From contig PBCE01000019.1 of assembly GCA_002716845.1 (NCBI GenBank), positions 29,002 through 93,001 on the forward strand: a DNA stretch of 64,000 nucleotides. Direction: 5' to 3'. Below are positions 29,980-39,381 of this stretch, piece by piece. The translations under genes were made by a program, and so were the position numbers. The notes under the pieces were generated by a model. The model had not been told where the DNA came from. It searched no databases and saw only the letters and a program-made list of their open reading frames with translations. Every line of letters starts with the position of its first letter. The stretch's first letter is position 1. The DNA is from Flavobacteriaceae bacterium. GTDB taxonomy: Bacteria; Bacteroidota; Bacteroidia; Flavobacteriales; Flavobacteriaceae.

Positions 29980-30336
29980 ATGAACTATTTTCTTTATCTG
30001 AGCAGTTGTGATACCTGCAAAAGAATCATTGCAGAGCTTCCCCTTACACAGGAGGTAGAAATGATTGATATAAAGAAAAATCCCATCACACAGAATCAGT
30101 TAACGGACTTGTACCAAGCCACTGGAAGCTATGTGGATTTGATCAACAAACGGGCGCAGTTGTTCAAAAAATATAAAATCGATACTCAAAATATAAGCGA
30201 AGAAACATCAAAAAAATTAATGCTGGAGCATTATACTTTTCTCAAACGCCCAGTCCTGGTCTACCAAAATAGGGTGTTTATTGGCAACAGTAAAGCCACT
30301 GTTACTGAGGCTAAAAATTGGTTGGATGAACACTAG
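29980..30336 (+). CDS. ArsC/Spx-like family protein
   Basis: SSCDTCKRI CxxC motif and FLKRPVLV. Confidence 0.82.
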   Translation: MNYFLYLSSCDTCKRIIAELPLTQEVEMIDIKKNPITQNQLTDLYQATGSYVDLINKRAQLFKKYKIDTQNISEETSKKLMLEHYTFLKRPVLVYQNRVFIGNSKATVTEAKNWLDEH

Positions 30337-31234
30337 ATCATTAGCGCTACTGGCAGCCGCGGGAGCCACCACCATTTACGGACTCAATCACACCGTTGCC
30401 AAAGTGGTGATGCCAGACCATGTTGGATCCTTTGGATTTATCTTTATTCGTACGGCTGGGGCAACAATACTTTTTTGGTTGCTCAGTTTGGTATTACCTC
30501 GTGAAAAAATAGAAGTCAAAGATTATCTTCGGTTATTTTTGGCTGCTTTGATGGGAATGTGCATCAACATGCTTTCATTTTTTAAAGGTCTGGAGCTTTC
30601 TACTCCGGTGAATAGCGGGATTTTTGCTACTACCAATCCCATTATTATTCTTTTACTCTCCTATCTTTTTCTAAGTGAAAAAATTGGCACGAGGAAATTT
30701 CTGGGAATAAGTCTTGGTTTTACTGGGGCCATTATGCTTGTTTTGTACGGTTCCGTAAATTCAACAAATGCCCCCAATGTCTTCTTGGGAAATATCTTTT
30801 TTATGATCAACTCCATTTTCTTTTCTGCCTTCATTGTAGTCATAAAACCTTTGTCTGAGAAATACAGTACTGTTTCGCTAATGAAATGGCTGTTTTTGAT
30901 TGGTTTTACACTCACTTTCCCCATAACCCTGGAAGAATTTTCAGAAGTTAAATGGAATAAACTCCCTTTTGATATCATTTGGAGGATCGCTTTTGTGGTT
31001 TTTGGGACTACCTTTTCAACCTATCTTTTAAACCTTTATGCCTTGAGAAATCTTCAGGCGTCTACTGTTGGGGCCTTTGCTTATGCCCAACCGATCATCG
31101 CTATCAGCTACGCTGTTTACACTGGAAACGACCAGCTGGACGAGGTCAAAGCCATCGCTTGTCTCATCATTATGTTTGGAGTGTATTTGGTGTCTAAAAA
31201 ACCAAATTTTAAGAAAAAAAAAAGAGCAACTTAA
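30326..31234 (+). CDS. EamA/DMT family transporter
   Basis: Ten-TM hydrophobic pattern with two EamA halves; ATG at 30326 overlaps the arsC-like gene end. Confidence 0.88.
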   Translation: MNTRSLALLAAAGATTIYGLNHTVAKVVMPDHVGSFGFIFIRTAGATILFWLLSLVLPREKIEVKDYLRLFLAALMGMCINMLSFFKGLELSTPVNSGIFATTNPIIILLLSYLFLSEKIGTRKFLGISLGFTGAIMLVLYGSVNSTNAPNVFLGNIFFMINSIFFSAFIVVIKPLSEKYSTVSLMKWLFLIGFTLTFPITLEEFSEVKWNKLPFDIIWRIAFVVFGTTFSTYLLNLYALRNLQASTVGAFAYAQPIIAISYAVYTGNDQLDEVKAIACLIIMFGVYLVSKKPNFKKKKRAT

Positions 31235-31272
31235 AAAAAGTTTCTGTTGAAGCTTAATTATTTATTCTTTAT

Positions 31273-31280
31273 TATTTTTG
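31273..31280 (+). promoter_or_regulatory. -7 element TATTTTTG upstream of cytochrome c gene
   Basis: Exact TAnnTTTG; TTG at 31247-31249 lies 23 nt upstream. Confidence 0.4.
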
Positions 31281-31308
31281 TAAATGAATCCCAACAGGTA
31301 AATCTTTA

Positions 31309-31791
31309 ATGATGAAAAAAGATATTTACTTCATTATTCTTATGTTATTGGTAATCGGCTGTGGCCCCAAAAAAGAGAAAAAAAAATTGTTTGAATACAA
31401 ACAAACTACGGTTGGGGAAAAGGCACATAACCCAAAAGTTGAAAAAGCAGCTAAAAAAATCGTAAATCAGGGGATCGGACCCATCAAATCAATGGTTTTT
31501 GACGCAGATATCAATAAAGAAATGGCAGATGAAGGTGCCCTAATTTTCAAACAAAAGTGCACCGCTTGTCACATGCCAGACCGAAAGCTGATTGGTCCTG
31601 CGTTAAAAGGAATATACGATCGAAGGACCCCTGCTTGGGTAATGAACATGATACTCAATCCCACTGAAATGTTACAAAAAGACGAAACTGCAATTGCTTT
31701 ACTAAAAGAATACAACAACGTAATGATGCTCAATCAAAACCTCAGCCAACAGGAGACTACGGCATTGGCTGAATATTTCAGAACCCTATAG
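31309..31791 (+). CDS. c-type cytochrome lipoprotein
   Basis: Lipobox LVIGC, haem motif CTACH, distal Met region NNVMML. Confidence 0.92.
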   Translation: MMKKDIYFIILMLLVIGCGPKKEKKKLFEYKQTTVGEKAHNPKVEKAAKKIVNQGIGPIKSMVFDADINKEMADEGALIFKQKCTACHMPDRKLIGPALKGIYDRRTPAWVMNMILNPTEMLQKDETAIALLKEYNNVMMLNQNLSQQETTALAEYFRTL

Positions 31792-32400
31792 GGACCAGGC
31801 TTTTCCTCCTGTAGCCTCCATAAGATCTACACAACCCTTTTGCTCACCTGGAATGGGGGCATAGGCCAACACATTCTCAGCGATATACTCATTGGTTTTA
31901 AAAGCAGTAATGGTCATGTTTCTAAGTTGATCCACAAACGCAAAGGCCATTGCTGAAACGGGTGCCGATGCTTTGTTGTTTTGACTTTTCCATCTTGCTT
32001 GCTGATCAGCATCTGCCTTTAAAAACTTGGCCAATTGACCATCGAGATCCGATCTGATCAACTGTGACGCTTTGCTTTTGCCCGTGTCCGCTAGAGACAC
32101 ACTGATGAAATGACCCAGTCCATCTGATACATTTTGTTGCGCATTTTTATTATAGATAACATCTATAAAACCGTCTATAAACTCAGGTAATTTTAATGCT
32201 ACTGCTCCAGGTATATCTGTGTTAGGAATGATTAAATCCATAAGCTGAGATACTACCGAAAACTCATCCTTAGAAAAATGAATGGGAGTAAATGCATCGG
32301 TTTGAGATTGGCAACTTTGAAGTAATCCAACAACTGCTGGGGTTACTGTGATGGCGCTTGTTCCAAAACCTATCGTTCTTAAAGCTTTTCTTCTGTCCAT
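31786..32400 (-). CDS. Gluconate 2-dehydrogenase subunit 3 family protein
   Basis: Twin-arginine-like MDRRKALRTIGFG, LMDLIIPNTDIPGA, FVDQLRNMTITAFKTNEYI. Confidence 0.88.
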   Translation of the reverse strand: MDRRKALRTIGFGTSAITVTPAVVGLLQSCQSQTDAFTPIHFSKDEFSVVSQLMDLIIPNTDIPGAVALKLPEFIDGFIDVIYNKNAQQNVSDGLGHFISVSLADTGKSKASQLIRSDLDGQLAKFLKADADQQARWKSQNNKASAPVSAMAFAFVDQLRNMTITAFKTNEYIAENVLAYAPIPGEQKGCVDLMEATGGKAWSL

Positions 32401-32412
32401 AATTTGGTATTA

Positions 32413-34107
32413 TTAAATATTCATTTTTTTGAGCTCTTTTACAGCATGATTTACTGCTCTTGCAGTTAGTGCCATATAGGTGAGTGATGGGTTTTGATTC
32501 CCGGCAGAGGTCATCCCCGAGCCATCAGTAACATAAACATTGGTAACAGCATGTAAGTTATTGTACTTGTTGAGTACCGATGTTTTTGGGTCACGACCCA
32601 TTCTTGCAGTACCCATTTCATGAATTCCCAATCCCATGGAATATCCCTTGTCGTACTGCGTCACATTTTTAAACCCTGCGGCGTCAAGCATTGCTGCTGC
32701 CTGTTCGGACATGTCTCTTCGCATGGTTTTCTCATTGTCTCTTATCTCAGCATCAAAAGTAACGGTTGGAAGTCCCCACTCGTCTTGGTTATTGTAATCT
32801 AAGTACATTTTATTGTCGTGATATGGCAAAGTCTCTCCAAATCCATTGAGCCCTACACTCCAGCCTCCAGGTTTCACGATCGCTTCCTTGAGTTCTTCTC
32901 CATAACCCATTTCGCTGATCATTTCAGTCCAATTTCCACGGCTGGCTCCACCTTGGTATCCGTAACCACGGATAAAATCTTTTCGATCGGTAACGCCCCC
33001 TAAATTTCTAAATCGAGGGATGTAAATGCCGTTGGGCCTCCTCCCTGTGTAATATTTATCTTCGTACCCCTCTACTGTGGCAGTGGCACCCACTCTAAAG
33101 TGGTGGTCAATCAAGTTATGACCCAGTTCTCCAGAGTCGTTCCCAATTCCATTGGGAAAACGATCTGAAGTAGACTGAAGCAGAATGGAAGTAGAAGCAA
33201 CTGTTGAGGCACATAGAAAAATAACTTTGGATTTGTATTCTATAACTTCTTTGGTTTCAGCATCAATCAGCCTTACACCAGTCGCTTTTTTAGTGTCAGC
33301 ATCATAGAGGACTTCACTGACAACTGAATTGACCCTAAGGGTCATCATGCCCGTAGCCTCGGCGGCAGGCAAAGTAGAAGAGTTACTGCTAAAATAGGCT
33401 CCATATGGACAACCACGACGACATAGATTTCTGTATTGACAGGTATTTCTCCCCAAGCCAGGCTTGGTGCCTTCAGTAATATGGGCCACCCTTCCTATAG
33501 TTAACAGGCGGTCGTCATTAAATTTGTTCGATAAAGTACTTTTTAGATCTTCCTCAACACAATTCAACTCCATCGGTTTTAAAAACTCACTGTCGGGAAG
33601 ATAAGTTAAGCCCAACTTTTCTCCACTGATCCCAATGTATTTCTCCACATAACTGTACCATGGCGCAACATCTTTGTAACGAATGGGCCAATCCACAGCA
33701 ATACCGTCTTTGGCATTGGCTTCAAAATCAAAATCACTCATACGATAGCTTTGTCTTCCCCATAGCAATGAACGTCCACCTAAGTGATAACCCCTGATCC
33801 AATCAAACCTCTTTTCTTCATTATAGGGGTGTTTGTTGTCATCTACAAAATAATGAGAGGTGGACTCGCTATTAACATAATTCGTTCGACTTTGTTTGGG
33901 TTGGCGTTTTCTAATTTCTTGGGTAATCCTGTCTCCACCTTTGAAATCCCATTTGTCCATATATGCGGTTTTGTAATCGACAGGATGGGTAATCATTGGG
34001 CCTCTTTCTAAAACCAGTGTTTTTAGTCCCTTTTCGCACAGTTCTTTAGCAGCCCAGCCTCCGCTAATACCAGTACCAACCACTATGGCATCGTATGTAT
34101 TATTCAT
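32413..34107 (-). CDS. GMC family FAD-dependent oxidoreductase
   Basis: DAIVVGTGISGGWAAKELCEKG, GGRSLLWGRQSYR, HEMGTARMGRDPKTSV, NVYVTDGSGMTSAGNQNPSLTYMALTARA; no signal peptide of its own. Confidence 0.94.
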   Translation of the reverse strand: MNNTYDAIVVGTGISGGWAAKELCEKGLKTLVLERGPMITHPVDYKTAYMDKWDFKGGDRITQEIRKRQPKQSRTNYVNSESTSHYFVDDNKHPYNEEKRFDWIRGYHLGGRSLLWGRQSYRMSDFDFEANAKDGIAVDWPIRYKDVAPWYSYVEKYIGISGEKLGLTYLPDSEFLKPMELNCVEEDLKSTLSNKFNDDRLLTIGRVAHITEGTKPGLGRNTCQYRNLCRRGCPYGAYFSSNSSTLPAAEATGMMTLRVNSVVSEVLYDADTKKATGVRLIDAETKEVIEYKSKVIFLCASTVASTSILLQSTSDRFPNGIGNDSGELGHNLIDHHFRVGATATVEGYEDKYYTGRRPNGIYIPRFRNLGGVTDRKDFIRGYGYQGGASRGNWTEMISEMGYGEELKEAIVKPGGWSVGLNGFGETLPYHDNKMYLDYNNQDEWGLPTVTFDAEIRDNEKTMRRDMSEQAAAMLDAAGFKNVTQYDKGYSMGLGIHEMGTARMGRDPKTSVLNKYNNLHAVTNVYVTDGSGMTSAGNQNPSLTYMALTARAVNHAVKELKKMNI

Positions 34108-34269
34108 AAAAAGATAAAGGTTTAATTGTTTAGTCTTAGTAAAATTATCTCTTTGAGTGACAAACTACAAGGAATTTCAGTTTTTTTTAAACCAGAGTAG
34201 ATCAAAACATTCAATATAATTGGCTTTTAAGATGTCCTTAAATGGATTGCTTTAATATTACATTTTGGG

Positions 34270-34299
34270 TTTGAAAAATTAATCCTATTTTTACTTTTA
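34270..34299 (+). promoter_or_regulatory. Possible promoter TTTG-N18-TACTTTTA upstream of Gfo/Idh gene
   Basis: TTTG 34270-34273 and TACTTTTA 34292-34299 (7/8 to TAnnTTTG). Confidence 0.35.
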
Positions 34300-34317
34300 A
34301 CTGAAATATTTAATCAA

Positions 34318-35460
34318 ATGAGTAAAATTAGACTGGGCGTCTTGGGGGGGGGTGGAGATTCCCTAATAGGTGTATTGCATCGTGTAGCTTCCTACATGTA
34401 TGACTATTATGAAATAGTTGGAGGTGTTTTTAATCCTGACTATGAAGAAAATATAAAATTTGCCAAAAAAATCGGGGTGAATTCAGACCGTGTATACAAG
34501 GATTTCGATGAATTTGTGGCGGTTGAATCTGCCAAACCAGAGGATGAAAGGGTCGAGGTCGTTTCTGTATTGACCCCAAACTTTTTACACTACCCCATGG
34601 CCAAAAAGTTGTTGGAGCATGGATTCAATGTGATTTGTGAAAAACCATTGACCACCTCGCTTGAAGAAGCAAAAACACTACAAGAAATTCAAAAAAAGAA
34701 CAAGGCAGTTTTTGCTGTAACCTACACCTACACGGGCTACCCTATGGTCAGAGAAATGAAGGAGATGATTGCCAAAGGTGTCATTGGAGACATCCATAAA
34801 GTAGATCTACAATATTACCAAGGTTGGATAAATCCCGTTATTCACGACAAAGAAAAGAGAAGTCAAGTCTGGCGATTGGACCCCAAAAAAGCGGGAATCA
34901 GCTCCTGTATTGGCGACATAGGTACCCATATTTTCAATATGGTAGAATTTGTTACAGGCTCAGAAGTATCAGAACTGCTCTCTGATTTGAATACACTTTA
35001 CGAAGACAACCCCTTGGACATAGACGGCTCTGTTCTGATCAAAATGGACAATAAAGCCAAAGGTATATTGCGTGCAAGTCAAATTGCAACCGGGGACGAA
35101 AACAATATTACCGTGGCCATATTTGGACGAAATGGTGCCCTTAAATGGGAGCAGGAGAATCCCAATTATTTGTACCTCTTAAAAGATGACGAACCCAGAA
35201 GATTGATAAAGCCTGGAAATGCTTCCTACAACACTGAAGTGTCTTTAGACGGCACAAAACTGCCGGCGGGTCACCCTGAGGGTATTTTTGATGCGATGGG
35301 TAACATATACAGAGGTGTTGCCAAAGCCCTAAAGGGAGAAAATTCCTTCAATGGTGAGTTCCCAACCCTTTATGAAGGGGTTAGGGGGATGTTGTTTATA
35401 GAAAAAACGGTTGAATCTAATCAAAAAGGAAATGTATGGGTAAGCATGGAAAATCAATGA
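34318..35460 (+). CDS. Gfo/Idh/MocA family oxidoreductase
   Basis: LGVLGGGGDSLIGVLHR N-terminal Rossmann motif, VICEKPLTTSLEEAK. Confidence 0.93.
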   Translation: MSKIRLGVLGGGGDSLIGVLHRVASYMYDYYEIVGGVFNPDYEENIKFAKKIGVNSDRVYKDFDEFVAVESAKPEDERVEVVSVLTPNFLHYPMAKKLLEHGFNVICEKPLTTSLEEAKTLQEIQKKNKAVFAVTYTYTGYPMVREMKEMIAKGVIGDIHKVDLQYYQGWINPVIHDKEKRSQVWRLDPKKAGISSCIGDIGTHIFNMVEFVTGSEVSELLSDLNTLYEDNPLDIDGSVLIKMDNKAKGILRASQIATGDENNITVAIFGRNGALKWEQENPNYLYLLKDDEPRRLIKPGNASYNTEVSLDGTKLPAGHPEGIFDAMGNIYRGVAKALKGENSFNGEFPTLYEGVRGMLFIEKTVESNQKGNVWVSMENQ

Positions 35461-36509
35461 AAACCATAAAAGGACCTGCGGTTTTTTTAGCGCAATTTGT
35501 AGACAAATCTGCACCATTTAATTCTTTAGACGGTATGTGTAAGTGGGCAGCTAACTTGGGGTACAAAGGAATCCAAATCCCGACCTGGGAAAGCTTTCTG
35601 ATCGATTTGGATAAAGCCGCAGAAAGCCAAACATACTGTGATGAACTAAAGGGAAAAATAAATTCCTACGGTTTGGAAATCACGGAGCTTTCTACCCACC
35701 TACAGGGTCAACTGGTAGCGGTTCATCCGGCCTACGATCTCATGTTCGACAACTTTGCCCCCGATACATACAAGAACAACCCAAAGGCGCGAACCCAATG
35801 GGCCATTGAAACCCTTAAAAAGGCTGCCAAAGCCAGTAACAGACTCGGACTCAATGCCCATGCCACTTTTTCCGGTGCGCTGCTGTGGCATACCTGGCAC
35901 CCTTGGCCTCAGCGACCCTCCGGCTTGGTTGAATTGGGATTCAAAGAACTCGCCGACCGATGGCTTCCCATTCTCAACACCTTTGATGAAAATGGTGTTG
36001 ACGTTTGTTACGAAATACATCCCGGTGAAGACCTTCACGATGGAGTCACTTTTGAGCGGTTTCTCCAAGCTACTGGCAATCATAAAAGAGTAAATATACT
36101 TTATGATCCAAGTCATTTTGTACTGCAACAACTGGACTATATCGAATACATTGACCACTATCACGAATTCATCAAATCCTTCCACGTAAAAGACTCCGAA
36201 TTCAAACCCAACGGAAAAAAAGGAGCCTTTGGAGGCTATGGCGATTGGATTGACCGTGCTGGCCGTTACAGATCGCCAGGTGATGGACAGATTGACTTCA
36301 AAACTATTTTTACTAAACTCACAGAATACGGATGCGATGTGTGGGCTGTAATGGAATGGGAATGTTGTATTAAAAGTCCAGAACAAGGGGCAAGAGAAGG
36401 CGCTCCATTTATCAAATCTCATATTATTGAAGCCACTCAGAAAACATTTGATGATTTCGCTGGTTCAGAAATTGATGAAAATCACCTAAAAAAAATACTT
36501 AATCTTTAA
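35457..36509 (+). CDS. Sugar phosphate isomerase/epimerase (TIM-barrel, xylose isomerase-like)
   Basis: CYEIHPGEDLHDGVTFERF, NILYDPSHFVLQQLDY, FHVKDSEF, WAVMEWECC; ATGA overlap with the Gfo/Idh stop supports start at 35457. Confidence 0.9.
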   Translation: MKTIKGPAVFLAQFVDKSAPFNSLDGMCKWAANLGYKGIQIPTWESFLIDLDKAAESQTYCDELKGKINSYGLEITELSTHLQGQLVAVHPAYDLMFDNFAPDTYKNNPKARTQWAIETLKKAAKASNRLGLNAHATFSGALLWHTWHPWPQRPSGLVELGFKELADRWLPILNTFDENGVDVCYEIHPGEDLHDGVTFERFLQATGNHKRVNILYDPSHFVLQQLDYIEYIDHYHEFIKSFHVKDSEFKPNGKKGAFGGYGDWIDRAGRYRSPGDGQIDFKTIFTKLTEYGCDVWAVMEWECCIKSPEQGAREGAPFIKSHIIEATQKTFDDFAGSEIDENHLKKILNL

Positions 36510-36520
36510 TTCTCAATAAA

Positions 36521-37246
36521 ATGAAAAAATTAATGTTAGTTGCGCTTATCGCGTTCACCGTCTCCTGCAAACAAAATCCTAAGAAAAAAGCTATTGCTGA
36601 GGCCAAACCCGTCGAAAAAGAATGGATAGATATATTTGACGGCGTTTCCTTAGCGGGATGGCACCAGTTTAATTCTGCTGAAATTAGCGATGCTTGGACC
36701 GTTGAAGATGGTGCCATGGTATTCAATCCCGCTTTAAAAGAAAAAGGAACCAGCAACGATATCATTACTGATAGTGAATACACCAATTTTGAGCTTTCAT
36801 TGGAATGGAATATTGGTGAAGTAGGAAACAGCGGGATTTTCTGGGGTGTAAAGGAAGGTGAGGGATTTAACAAACCTTATCAGACTGGACCAGAGATTCA
36901 GGTCTTAGATAATGAAAGGCATCCAGACTCCTTCCAGAATCCAAATTTTCATCAGGCAGGTGCATTGTACGATATGGTAGAACCCACTCAAGATGTCTGC
37001 AAACCGGCTGGCGAATGGAATCATGTGCTACTTTCCATAGACTACAATGCCAACAAAGGAAGTGTAAAACTCAACAATGTAGAAATTGTTGCTTTTCCGC
37101 TCAGTGGACCAGAGTGGGATACTTTGGTTGCCAACTCAAAATTCGCCGACTGGGAAGATTTTGCAAAATACAAAACTGGAAAAATTGGCCTTCAAGATCA
37201 TGGAGACAAAGTCAGTTATCGCAACATCAAAATCAGGGAACTCTAA
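36521..37246 (+). CDS. DUF1080 (PF06439-type) lipoprotein, 3-keto-disaccharide hydrolase-like
   Basis: Lipobox FTVSC, WIDIFDGVSLAGWH, LSLEWNIGEVGNSGIFWGV, GPEIQVLDN, GKIGLQDHGDKVSYRNIKIREL. Confidence 0.92.
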   Translation: MKKLMLVALIAFTVSCKQNPKKKAIAEAKPVEKEWIDIFDGVSLAGWHQFNSAEISDAWTVEDGAMVFNPALKEKGTSNDIITDSEYTNFELSLEWNIGEVGNSGIFWGVKEGEGFNKPYQTGPEIQVLDNERHPDSFQNPNFHQAGALYDMVEPTQDVCKPAGEWNHVLLSIDYNANKGSVKLNNVEIVAFPLSGPEWDTLVANSKFADWEDFAKYKTGKIGLQDHGDKVSYRNIKIREL

Positions 37247-37252
37247 GCTCGT

Positions 37253-38110
37253 ATGATTCAATCAATGACAGGCTTTGGGAAAGCCGAAAAACAATTTGAA
37301 AACAAGAACTACGTTTTGGAATTGCGGTCACTCAATAGTAAAGGTTTAGAGGTAAACTTGCGCATGCCCTTACAGGTCAGGGAAATTGAAATTGAACTCA
37401 AAAAAATCATTGGAGAGCACTTGGTCCGTGGAAAAATAGACTTAAACCTCAATATAGAAAACCTCGGTTTACCAAGTGTTAAAACCATTAACCCCAGTGC
37501 CATCAATCACTACATTGATCAACTGAAAGACATTGAAGATGGGAACAGAATGGAGCTCCTTAAAATGGCCATCAAATTACCGGAAACCCTCACCACTGGA
37601 AAAAAGGAATTTGAAGCAGAGGAAATTCAAATGATCAAGGAGTTGTTAAAACAAGTCATTGGAACGCTGAACCAATTCAGAGGAGATGAAGGAAAAGTCT
37701 TAGAAACTGAATTCCAAAAAAGACTGTTTAATATTGAAAGACTGGCGGGTGATGTTGAAGAAATTGACCCAGTAAGAAGTGCTAATATTACAAAAAAGTT
37801 AAAAGCTTCTTTGGAGTCCCTCCAATTTGAAGTGGATCAAAACAGGTTTGAGCAAGAATTAATATATTACGTAGAAAAATACGATATCACCGAAGAGAAA
37901 GTCCGGTTAAAAAATCACATCGATTATTTTAAGGAAACTATGGATCAAAGCAGCTCAAATGGAAAAAAATTAGGATTTATAACCCAAGAAATGGGTAGGG
38001 AGATCAATACCATTGGGTCCAAAGCCAATCATGCTGGTCTCCAAAAATTAGTCATCCAAATGAAGGATGAATTGGAAAAAATAAAAGAGCAATTACTCAA
38101 CGTTTTATAA
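37253..38110 (+). CDS. YicC family endoribonuclease-type protein
   Basis: MIQSMTGFGKAEKQFEN, LRSLNSKGLEVNLRMP, C-terminal EMGREINTIGSKANHAGLQKLVIQMKDELEKIKEQLLNVL. Confidence 0.93.
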   Translation: MIQSMTGFGKAEKQFENKNYVLELRSLNSKGLEVNLRMPLQVREIEIELKKIIGEHLVRGKIDLNLNIENLGLPSVKTINPSAINHYIDQLKDIEDGNRMELLKMAIKLPETLTTGKKEFEAEEIQMIKELLKQVIGTLNQFRGDEGKVLETEFQKRLFNIERLAGDVEEIDPVRSANITKKLKASLESLQFEVDQNRFEQELIYYVEKYDITEEKVRLKNHIDYFKETMDQSSSNGKKLGFITQEMGREINTIGSKANHAGLQKLVIQMKDELEKIKEQLLNVL

Positions 38111-38683
38111 TTGAAAAGAGGAAAACTCATCGTTGTTTCGGCACCCTCTGGAAGTGGAAAAACTACCTTGGTTCGCGCATTACTGAGTCAGAAAATTCCC
38201 CTGACTTTTTCTATTTCAGCCACCTCGCGGCCGCCCAGGGGAAATGAACAAAACGGGAAAGATTACCACTTTCTTTCCACAGGTGATTTTAAAAAAAAAA
38301 TCAAAGAAAATGCCTTTGTTGAGTTCGAAGAAGTTTATACCGATAAATTCTATGGCACCCTGCGGTCTGAATTCGAGGAAAAAGTAAAAGCTGGTCAACA
38401 TATCATCTTTGATGTGGATGTGGTAGGGGGACTCAATATTAAAAATCAATTCCCAGACCAAACATTGGCGCTTTTTATAAAAGCTCCCAGTTTTAAAGAT
38501 CTGGAAATGCGGCTGCGATCCAGAAGTACGGAAAGTGAAGCCCTAATTGACGAACGTCTCGCTAAAGTAAAAATAGAACTGGAGTATGCCCCAAAGTTTG
38601 ACGGGATAATTATAAATGACGATTTACAGCGGGCGAAGCAAGAAATTTGCCAGTTGGTAACTGCCTTTCTCGATCAATCTTAA
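38111..38683 (+). CDS. gmk: Guanylate kinase
   Basis: VVSAPSGSGKTTLVRAL, FSISATSRPPRGNEQNGKDYHFLS; TTG start. Confidence 0.94.
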   Translation: MKRGKLIVVSAPSGSGKTTLVRALLSQKIPLTFSISATSRPPRGNEQNGKDYHFLSTGDFKKKIKENAFVEFEEVYTDKFYGTLRSEFEEKVKAGQHIIFDVDVVGGLNIKNQFPDQTLALFIKAPSFKDLEMRLRSRSTESEALIDERLAKVKIELEYAPKFDGIIINDDLQRAKQEICQLVTAFLDQS

Positions 38684-38686
38684 TTC

Positions 38687-39265
38687 ATGAAACAGGTGGG
38701 TCTCCTTTTTGGTTCCTTCAATCCCATTCATCTTGGGCACCTCGCCGTAGCTGACTTTTTTATTGGTAAAAATAACCTGAGTGAAATTTGGCTGGTAGTG
38801 AGCCCACAAAGTCCTTTTAAAACCACTGAAGGGCTGATAGAAAAACGCCACCGCTTGGCTATGGTTGCATTGGCCCTAAACAATAATAAGCAACTTAAAG
38901 CATGTACCGAGGAATTTAAGCTCCCAACGCCCAACTATACCATCGATACTCTGGATCACTTAAAAGAAAAATATCCTCAACATCAATTTAGCTTGATTTT
39001 GGGGCAAGACAATGTGGTAAATTTTGATCGCTGGAAATCCTATGAGCAAATTTTGGAGCATCATCAAATTCTTGTCTACCCCAGGGCCAACGCTAGTAAG
39101 CCATCATCCGAACTGTTGGTGCATCCCAACATAACATATTATGCCGCATCGCTGCTTGAAATTTCAGCAACCGATATCAGAACGATGCTCAAACAAGGGA
39201 AGGTGAATTCTGAATGGTTACCCCCTGGAGTTGATACTTATTTAAATAAAATTATTAGGTATTAA
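38687..39265 (+). CDS. nadD: Nicotinate-nucleotide adenylyltransferase
   Basis: GLLFGSFNPIHLGHLAVA, ISATDIRTMLKQG. Confidence 0.94.
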   Translation: MKQVGLLFGSFNPIHLGHLAVADFFIGKNNLSEIWLVVSPQSPFKTTEGLIEKRHRLAMVALALNNNKQLKACTEEFKLPTPNYTIDTLDHLKEKYPQHQFSLILGQDNVVNFDRWKSYEQILEHHQILVYPRANASKPSSELLVHPNITYYAASLLEISATDIRTMLKQGKVNSEWLPPGVDTYLNKIIRY

Positions 39266-39304
39266 TGTTGTTTTACAATAACTAGAAAAACTAATTTTAA
39301 AAAA

Positions 39305-39319
39305 TCATATCTTATATGA
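39305..39319. promoter_or_regulatory. Palindrome TCATAT-CTT-ATATGA upstream of cupin-SDR pair
   Basis: Perfect 6-bp arms, 3-nt spacer, about 62 bp upstream of the cupin ATG. Confidence 0.3.
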
Positions 39320-39381
39320 ACTAAAAAAACCTTTGTAAATGGAAAGGAATTTATTTTGTTTTTAATTATAATGAATATACT

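Noticed and set aside
35700-36422. 240-aa ORF antisense to the TIM-barrel isomerase
   Set aside because: Fully inside a strongly supported gene on the other strand; composition looks like a codon shadow and no domain is recognisable.
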